Below the pieces are notes generated by a model. That model was not told where the DNA came from and ran no database searches. It saw only the letters and a list, made by a program, of their open reading frames with translations. 36,909 nucleotides of DNA, taken from positions 1-36,909 of the forward strand of contig UQLI01000022.1 of assembly GCA_900541715.1 (NCBI GenBank), written 5' to 3'. Each line of letters opens with the position of its first letter. The first letter of the stretch is position 1. Below, in pieces: positions 32,188 through 36,909 of the stretch. The translations under genes were made by a program, and so were the position numbers. The DNA comes from an uncultured Collinsella sp. GTDB taxonomy: Bacteria > Actinomycetota > Coriobacteriia > Coriobacteriales > Coriobacteriaceae.

Positions 32188-32300
32188 TATGTATGACCAA
32201 AATGTTGATAGTTTGAGTCTATTCCACTCTATAAACGGTATCAAATCAGACATAAACGGTAAAACGGATTATGTAGCGGTAGTATGTATGACAATATGTT
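32188..32300. promoter_or_regulatory. divergent control region of the sugar island
   Basis: This covers both directions. On the minus strand, TTGATA (32244-32239) and TAGACT (32221-32216) are 17 bases apart and serve the PTS operon. On the plus strand, TTGATA (32205-32210) and TCTATA (32228-32233) are 17 bases apart and could serve deoC. The two promoters overlap face to back. Two ATAAACGGTA boxes at 32231-32240 and 32252-32261 are 21 bases apart, about two helical turns. TATGTATGAC followed by CAAAATGTT (32188-32206) and by AATATGTT (32283-32300) is a candidate GntR site on either side. Confidence 0.6.
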
Positions 32301-32340
32301 AGGATACAGGCATGCACCAACCCCAATGAAGGGAGCCGTC

Positions 32341-33051
32341 ATGGCACGTTACACGCTCGATGATCTCGCCCGCTTGGTTGATCACACCAACCTCCACCCC
32401 GACGCCACGCGCGAGGATATGGAGAAGCTCTGCCAGGAGGCAAAGGACTATCACTTCAAGATGGTCGCCATCAATTCCGTCCAGTCCAAGCTCTGCTCCG
32501 AGCTCCTCGCCGGCACCGACATCCATACCGGCGCCGCCATCAGTTTCCCCCTCGGCCAGACCACCATTGCCACCAAGGTCTTCGAGACCAAGGATGCATT
32601 GGCCAACGGCGCGAACGAGATCGATTACGTGGTCAACCTCACCGAGGTCAAGGCCGGCAATTGGGCCTACATCAAGGATGAGATGCAGCAGATTGTCGAT
32701 ATCTGCCGTGATGCCGACGTCCCCTCCAAGGTTATCTTCGAGAATTGCCTGCTCACCGAGGATGAGAAACTCGAGCTGTGCAAGATCGCAAGCGTGGTCC
32801 TGCCCACTTTCGTGAAGACCTCCACCGGATTCTCCATTGGCGGCGCAACCGTCGAGGACGTCCGACTCATGCGCGAGCACACCGACCCCCGTGTCAAGGT
32901 TAAGGCCGCTGGTGGTATCCGCACCGCCGACGCTTTCCTCGATATGGTTCGTGCCGGTGCCGAGCGCATCGGCTGCAGCGCCGGCATACCCATCATCGAC
33001 GAGTTGCGTGCGCGCATGGAGCGCGACGGTATCGACGCCTTCGAGCTGTAA
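32341..33051 (+). CDS. deoC: DeoC-family aldolase (deoxyribose-phosphate aldolase-like)
   Basis: A class I aldolase of 236 residues. The Schiff-base lysine is K159 in VKTSTGF, and the second catalytic lysine is K188 in KAAGGIRT. DHTNLHPDAT opens the barrel as in DeoC. Several positions differ from typical DeoC: AINSVQSK replaces the VCVNP segment, and NLTEVKAGNW replaces the usual NIGALK. Deoxyribose-5-phosphate may therefore not be the true substrate. ATG 32341 has AAGGGAG 5 bases upstream; a longer frame starting at 32284 overlaps the control region. It is first of three co-transcribed genes opposite the PTS operon. No other deoxynucleoside gene is nearby. Confidence 0.88.
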   Translation: MARYTLDDLARLVDHTNLHPDATREDMEKLCQEAKDYHFKMVAINSVQSKLCSELLAGTDIHTGAAISFPLGQTTIATKVFETKDALANGANEIDYVVNLTEVKAGNWAYIKDEMQQIVDICRDADVPSKVIFENCLLTEDEKLELCKIASVVLPTFVKTSTGFSIGGATVEDVRLMREHTDPRVKVKAAGGIRTADAFLDMVRAGAERIGCSAGIPIIDELRARMERDGIDAFEL

Positions 33052-33060
33052 GGAGTGCAT

Positions 33061-34020
33061 ATGGGACCTATCCTGCTCAAACCCAACTATATTTCCCCCG
33101 TCTGGTCGGGTCCGCGCGTCAACGATGCGCGCGGCCTTTCCGGGGATACCCTATACGGCGAGTCGTTTGACGTGTCTGTGCACGATGGGCTGGTCAACGA
33201 TGTCGACGGCGGCCCGTTCGACGGCATGCCGCTCGATCGCGTGATAGCCGAGAACAAGGCCGCCATCATGGGCGAGCTCAATCACGACGGCATCGTGCAG
33301 ATCATCACGATGGATGCCGGCGAGAACCTATCCGTCCAGGTGCATCCCGACGAGGCATACGCCCGCGAACACGAGTCCGACCACGAGAAGGCGGAGTCCT
33401 GGTACATCCTGGACGCCGAGCCCGGCGCCTCGATCATTTGCGGCACGACGACCGACGACCTCGATGCGCTGCGCGGCGCAGCGGCGGATGACAGTGTGGG
33501 CGACCGCTACGGAAGGCGCGTTCCCGTGAGCGAAGGCGACTTCGTGTTAATCCCTGCGGGGACCATGCATGCGATGGGCGCGGGCGTATTCGCCCTCGAG
33601 GTCGGTAGCCTGGGCTTCAAGACGTATCGGTTGTGCGATTGGGGCCGCGGTCGCGAGCTTCATGTCGAGCAGGCGTTCGACGTACTCGACACATCAATCC
33701 GTCCCGAGCCCGCGCATTTCGGCGCCTTCGATCCGAAGGCCCCCGCGAATGTGCGTCGTGGCGTCACACACCGCCTGTTCACCTCAGACGTCGTTGACGT
33801 CCGGGGCGAATGGGAGTGCCCCCTGGGCGATCGGTATGCCGTGCTGTCCTGCGTGGGCGGTCATGCCCGGGTGGTCACGGACGACGGCGCCGTCGAGCTC
33901 CCCCGTACCGTCTCTGCGCTGATTCCTGCGAGTGCGGGTTCGTTCACGGTCGAGGGAACGTGTCGCGTGTTGGTGAGCCGCGTCGTCGATGGGCGTGACG
34001 GCCAGCGCGACGGGGAGTAA
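33061..34020 (+). CDS. mannose-6-phosphate isomerase, type I-like
   Basis: This cupin-fold protein has 319 residues. The zinc ligands expected for type I phosphomannose isomerases are visible: Q93/H95 in SVQVHPDE, E112 in KAESWY and H170 in PAGTMHAMG. It is shorter than E. coli ManA (391) but near the size of the Firmicutes enzymes. The N-terminal 60 residues are diverged. ATG 33061 follows AAGGAG by 5 bases; a GTG six bases upstream is less likely. It is 9 bases after deoC. It would interconvert a ketose and an aldose phosphate imported by the PTS, but substrate cannot be read from sequence. Confidence 0.9.
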   Translation: MGPILLKPNYISPVWSGPRVNDARGLSGDTLYGESFDVSVHDGLVNDVDGGPFDGMPLDRVIAENKAAIMGELNHDGIVQIITMDAGENLSVQVHPDEAYAREHESDHEKAESWYILDAEPGASIICGTTTDDLDALRGAAADDSVGDRYGRRVPVSEGDFVLIPAGTMHAMGAGVFALEVGSLGFKTYRLCDWGRGRELHVEQAFDVLDTSIRPEPAHFGAFDPKAPANVRRGVTHRLFTSDVVDVRGEWECPLGDRYAVLSCVGGHARVVTDDGAVELPRTVSALIPASAGSFTVEGTCRVLVSRVVDGRDGQRDGE

Positions 34021-34032
34021 TTGGAGGTCAAT

Positions 34033-34911
34033 ATGTCTGGATCAAAGCCTCGTGTTGTGGTGACGGGTGCAAATGGGTATCTTGCGAGCCTCATTCGTTT
34101 GTACAACGCCGATAAGTTCGATTTTGTCAACGTTACAAGGACCGATGTTGACCTTGTCAATGTTGAGGAAGTTGCCGAGTTTTTTGCCGGCCTCGATTTC
34201 GATATCTGCCTTCATATGGCAGCTGACGCTTCGACTGCCCATTGCGAGAATGACCCCGAGGGAACGCATCGAATCAATACGGAGTCGGCGATTGCCATTG
34301 CGCGGGCCTGCCGTGCCTGCGGCGCCCGTATGGTCTTCTTTTCAACCGAGCAGTGTTTCAATGCCTCGACAGGCGAGCCTCCGTTTCACGAGGACGACGA
34401 GATGGCTACCACCACGCGATACGGTGCACAGAAGATGGAGGCGGATGATTGGATCAGGGAAAACCTCGATAATTATCTGATCTTGCGCCTTTCGTGGATG
34501 TTTGGCCTTCCCATGCCTGGGGCAAAGCCCGCCCCCAATATCTTGACGAATGTTTTGCACGCAGTTCGGACGGGAGAGCCGGCGGCGTTTCGCGTGCATG
34601 AGCGGCGGAACATGACGTACGGTCTGGAGTTGGCAAACGCCCTGCCGCAAATCCTTATACTGCCCAGTGGGGCATATCATTTTGCGAGCCAAAACGGCTT
34701 GAGCACGTATGAGACCGCGCGCCTTGTTGCGCGGCGACTTGGTTGTGCCGAGCAGAGTATCGATGAGCTCGTGCTTCCGGACACTACGACCTATGCTGAC
34801 CGACCCAGGGACTTTCGTCTTTCATCTGAAAAGCTTGCACGAGCGGGGGTGCGCCTCGGAACGTTTGAAGATAGCCTCGAAAGCTGCTTGAAGGATTTTG
34901 GATTGATTTAG
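34033..34911 (+). CDS. NAD(P)-dependent sugar reductase/epimerase (RmlD-like)
   Basis: An extended short-chain dehydrogenase of 292 residues. The Rossmann motif is TGANGYLA at 11-18, the catalytic S/T region is FFSTEQ at 103-108 and YxxxK is Y130-K134 (YGAQK). The overall order, including RLSWMFG after the active site, is closest to dTDP-4-dehydrorhamnose reductases. The nearby genes suggest a catabolic sugar substrate rather than rhamnose synthesis. GGAGG lies 5-6 bases before ATG 34033; a TTG at 34021 is an unlikely start. GC content is lower than in the preceding gene. It ends the deoC operon. Confidence 0.88.
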   Translation: MSGSKPRVVVTGANGYLASLIRLYNADKFDFVNVTRTDVDLVNVEEVAEFFAGLDFDICLHMAADASTAHCENDPEGTHRINTESAIAIARACRACGARMVFFSTEQCFNASTGEPPFHEDDEMATTTRYGAQKMEADDWIRENLDNYLILRLSWMFGLPMPGAKPAPNILTNVLHAVRTGEPAAFRVHERRNMTYGLELANALPQILILPSGAYHFASQNGLSTYETARLVARRLGCAEQSIDELVLPDTTTYADRPRDFRLSSEKLARAGVRLGTFEDSLESCLKDFGLI

Positions 34912-34949
34912 CATGTGCAGCGCCGATGGCATATCGGCCGCTCGATTCG

Positions 34950-34983
34950 AAGACCCAGCCGCAAGTTTGGCTGGGTCTTTTCG
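34950..34983 (+). terminator. terminator of the deoC operon
   Basis: The 11-bp arms AAGACCCAGCC (34950-34960) and GGCTGGGTCTT (34969-34979) are followed by TTTTC, 39 bases after the stop of the reductase gene. Confidence 0.88.
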
Positions 34984-35043
34984 TGGGTATGGTTTGTGTC
35001 GGCGTTCGGCAGAAGCACATTGTTGGAGCGCGGGCGTCTTTCT

Positions 35044-35098
35044 TCTGGGACGAGGCTCAAAAAATCATCGGGCAGGTGGCTAAAAGAGCTCCGTCCCA
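35044..35098 (-). terminator. possible terminator of the gene at 35124
   Basis: TGGGACG-N2-GCTC-type arms (35087-35099 and 35046-35058 by eye, 11 of 13 paired) flank a T-rich loop on the minus strand. The right half belongs to the duplicated segment also present at 28391. Arm limits are approximate. Confidence 0.4.
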
Positions 35099-35239
35099 AA
35101 AAGACTGCCCCCGCTGCGGCCGGCTAGTCCTGGGCCTTGATGCTGGGCAGCAGAATCTGGGCGAGGTAGTCGCACTCGAGCTTGGTCGCGGCGTCGGCCT
35201 TGCCGTCCTTGCCGACCAGCACGTTTTTGATCTGGCTGT
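35077..35239. repeat. right copy of the 163-bp direct repeat bracketing the sugar island
   Basis: This is the intact source copy: it covers the last 38 codons of the gene at 35124-36614 and 47 bases beyond its stop. It differs from 28391-28553 at five positions with no gaps, four of them in the first 70 bases. Recombination between the two copies would remove 6,686 bp and leave the gene complete. Confidence 0.93.
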
Positions 35240-36614
35240 AGGTGTAGCGGTTGCCGGTCGTAAGCTCGACAAGCTCGATGGCCGTGTCCATGGGGTAGGT
35301 CGACACGGGATCCTGCGTGCGCCCGTTGATGGTCTGGGGCACCACATACGGATAAACGGGCCCGCTGGCATAGACCGTATAGCCGTTGCCCAGGCTGGCC
35401 GCACCCAAAACCGTATCGCCTTCATCGGGCGTAAAGCTCTCACCGTCGCGCACGGCGACAAGGGTCACAATCGGTGTATTGGTATCGTCGGCAAGGTAGA
35501 TGCACAGCGTGCTGCCGTTTTGCCAGGTCGCGACCTTGCCATACCACTCGACGGGAATATCGAGCTGATACAGATTCGTCGCCTTATGTCGAGCGTCGGC
35601 ATCGCGGGCCGCCTGTGCCTTCTGCGCGCTTACGGCGTTGGCGGCGGCATCACGGCGCGTGATTGCTGCCTGCTGGAGCACCTTGGCGGCAGCGGCGGAG
35701 CTTGTGCCGCCCTCCTCGGCATGCTTGGCGGCGGCATCGATCTGGTCGTCGGTTACCGTGTCGGCCGAAGGTACCTTGAGCTTAAAGGTGGCCTGGCCGC
35801 TCAGGTCCTGTCCGTCGCTCTTGATAGCGACCTGCGCCTTGGTGGTCGGGACGGTATAGATGGTGCCGTCGGCCGCGATGGGGGAGGCAGCGATGGTGAG
35901 CGTGTAGTCGCCAGGCAGCAGCTTGATGCCGCGGCCATGCTCGTCCACGTAGAGCGTTTCGCTCACAGAAGAGCCATCAGAATCCTGACCGCACACCTGC
36001 ACGGGGATCTTAGAGCCGGTCGAGCAGTCGAGCCCCGCGGCACGTACGCCGATTCGCACCGACATCATGGTATGCGCATTCGCGGCAACAGTGGCGGCCT
36101 GCTCTTGCCGGTATCCGTTCCACGCGGCATATCCTGCGCCACCGGCGACCAGCGCGATCGCCACGACGCCGGCAATCATCAGATTGCGACGCTTGGGAGA
36201 CATCTTGCGACGGCGATCTTGGGCTTCGCGTGCCGAGGGAACGGACGGCAGGGGGATATCGCCCATGGCGATGGTCTCATCGATAGCCGGCGCAGAACCC
36301 AGGCCGGGGAGCTCGCGGGTCAGCGAATCCTCGGCCGGCAAGCTGCCGAGCAAGATGGTTTCCTCGCTCGTGTCGGATTCGGGCTGGTCATCTGCCTCGC
36401 TTTCGAAGTCTTCGTGATCTGCCTCATCTTCGACAGGCGCAGCATCATCGTCGGCATCTTGTTCGCCATGGGCTTCCGACTCGCCCTGCGCGTCGAGCTC
36501 CGCATCGTCAAACGCAATCTCGCCCAGCGCAATCTGGTCTAAGCTCTCCAGAGCCTCGGCACACGCTTCTGCATCTTGAGCCGCATCCTCTTGGCCCGTT
36601 GTCTCATCACTCAT
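35124..36614 (-). CDS. single-pass membrane protein with acidic cytosolic domain, unknown function
   Basis: This encodes 496 residues, not assigned to a family. The first 125 residues are strongly acidic and low in complexity, with two similar short motifs (ETILLGSLP and ETIAMGDIP). A basic stretch (RRRKMSPKRR, 134-143) precedes one membrane helix at about 144-165, giving an N-in topology. Outside are a beta-rich part (about 183-295, with YVDEHGRGIKLLPGDYTLT), an Ala-rich helical region (about 305-365) and a C-terminal domain to residue 496. ATG 36614 has GGGGG 5 bases upstream; a longer frame to 36665 is less likely. Its 3' end is duplicated at 28391-28553. Confidence 0.88.
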   Translation of the reverse strand: MSDETTGQEDAAQDAEACAEALESLDQIALGEIAFDDAELDAQGESEAHGEQDADDDAAPVEDEADHEDFESEADDQPESDTSEETILLGSLPAEDSLTRELPGLGSAPAIDETIAMGDIPLPSVPSAREAQDRRRKMSPKRRNLMIAGVVAIALVAGGAGYAAWNGYRQEQAATVAANAHTMMSVRIGVRAAGLDCSTGSKIPVQVCGQDSDGSSVSETLYVDEHGRGIKLLPGDYTLTIAASPIAADGTIYTVPTTKAQVAIKSDGQDLSGQATFKLKVPSADTVTDDQIDAAAKHAEEGGTSSAAAAKVLQQAAITRRDAAANAVSAQKAQAARDADARHKATNLYQLDIPVEWYGKVATWQNGSTLCIYLADDTNTPIVTLVAVRDGESFTPDEGDTVLGAASLGNGYTVYASGPVYPYVVPQTINGRTQDPVSTYPMDTAIELVELTTGNRYTYSQIKNVLVGKDGKADAATKLECDYLAQILLPSIKAQD

Positions 36615-36735
36615 ATATCCCCCAATGCAATGTCGGCTCAACAATGTACCCAAAAATGGGGCCATATAGAGCCGGCGTGCAATTTGAAATCGGATTTAAT
36701 GTGAGCGTAAATCCGACCCAAAGTCGTGACAGCAA

Positions 36736-36774
36736 AAAGCCCCCGGAACGCAAGCGAATCGCGTTCCGGGGGCT
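36736..36774 (-). terminator. terminator of the partial gene at the right edge
   Basis: A perfect 14-bp stem (36738-36751 with 36761-36774) of AGCCCCCGGAACGC sequence is followed by TTTTTGC on the minus strand. The gap 36615-36841 contains nothing else that I recognise. Confidence 0.9.
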
Positions 36775-36841
36775 GTGCGAGGTATCGGATCGAAAGCCTG
36801 GCAAGCGGGGCTATGCCCACGTGCCGGCGACGACCAATACG

Positions 36842-36909
36842 TTACTCGGCGTGCGCGTAATCGACCTTGGCGCGACGAGCGGTGGCCTTCTCCCAATCGC
36901 TGGTGCCCT
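36842..36909 (-). CDS. 3' end of a gene cut by the window edge
   Basis: Only the last 22 codons are visible, ending in TDWEK-like sequence and a basic-acidic tail (SDWEKATARRAKVDYAHAE, then TAA). Codon use fits the genome, and a strong terminator follows at the right distance, so the frame is credible. The WEK segment slightly recalls the C-terminus of S-adenosylmethionine synthetase (FPWEKTD), but this is too short to name the gene. Confidence 0.65.
   Translation of the reverse strand, partial: GTSDWEKATARRAKVDYAHAE

Noticed and set aside
28377..35239. insertion-sequence or phage origin for the island
   Set aside because: No transposase, integrase, terminal inverted repeats or phage genes were found. 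The flanks are long direct repeats of coding sequence, which fit homologous recombination or a lost integrase better.
34926..36542. 538-residue plus-strand frame opposite the membrane-protein gene
   Set aside because: It overlaps the deoC-operon terminator and the whole opposite gene, has no ribosome site and shows shadow-type composition.
36842..36909. naming the edge fragment as metK
   Set aside because: Only 22 residues are visible and the WEK resemblance is too short to support an assignment.

Overview
The window looks like a chromosomal segment of a Collinsella-type gut actinobacterium (class Coriobacteriia). The evidence is high GC with strong G/C third-position bias, a dnaK-grpE-dnaJ-hspR chaperone cluster of actinobacterial type, and many palindromic intergenic elements. 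This placement is by inference from gene content; no taxonomic marker such as 16S rRNA is present. No rRNA, tRNA, CRISPR array, transposase or integrase gene was seen.

Positions 1-10350 are mostly minus-strand. They hold a HAD phosphatase, the [NiFe]-hydrogenase maturation genes hypF, hypC, hypD and hypE, a NikR-like nickel regulator with a His/Cys-rich tail plus a small helical partner, and thioredoxin. A plus-strand protein with weak UDG-like features follows, then a minus-strand AgrC/LytTR-type two-component system. Hyp proteins build and insert the Fe(CN)2CO ligands, so the block implies a hydrogenase elsewhere in the genome. hypA, hypB and the structural genes are not here.

Positions 10500-14510 carry a plus-strand NAD biosynthesis operon, nadA-nadB-nadC-niaR. 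A perfect 19-bp inverted repeat just upstream is the likely NiaR operator. A bidirectional terminator separates it from a minus-strand 2[4Fe-4S] ferredoxin. Positions 15400-19850 are the heat-shock operon dnaK-grpE-dnaJ-hspR. clpB (23916-26543) carries the same 27-bp dyad upstream as dnaK, so both are probably HspR targets. Between them lie an aconitase-family hydratase and a membrane-anchored protein of unknown function.

Positions 26676-28378 hold a small Pro/Lys-rich protein and a lower-GC AAA/DUF4143 ATPase with an unusual palindromic promoter. Positions 28618-34911 form a sugar-utilisation island: a GntR/UTRA regulator and a mannose-family PTS (IIA, IIB, IIC, IID) on the minus strand, divergent from a DeoC-family aldolase, a type I phosphomannose-isomerase-like protein and an NAD(P)-dependent sugar reductase/epimerase. 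The island is bracketed by 163-bp direct repeats (about 97% identical) that match the 3' end of the membrane-protein gene at 35124-36614. It could therefore be excised as a circle of about 6.7 kb by homologous recombination while leaving that gene intact.

The most unusual non-coding signals are three intergenic arrays (106-278, 15117-15290, 23522-23738). Each is built from six half-sites in alternating orientation, giving three tandem dyads of about 60 bp. Several other long palindromes are present, including one between nadA and nadB.
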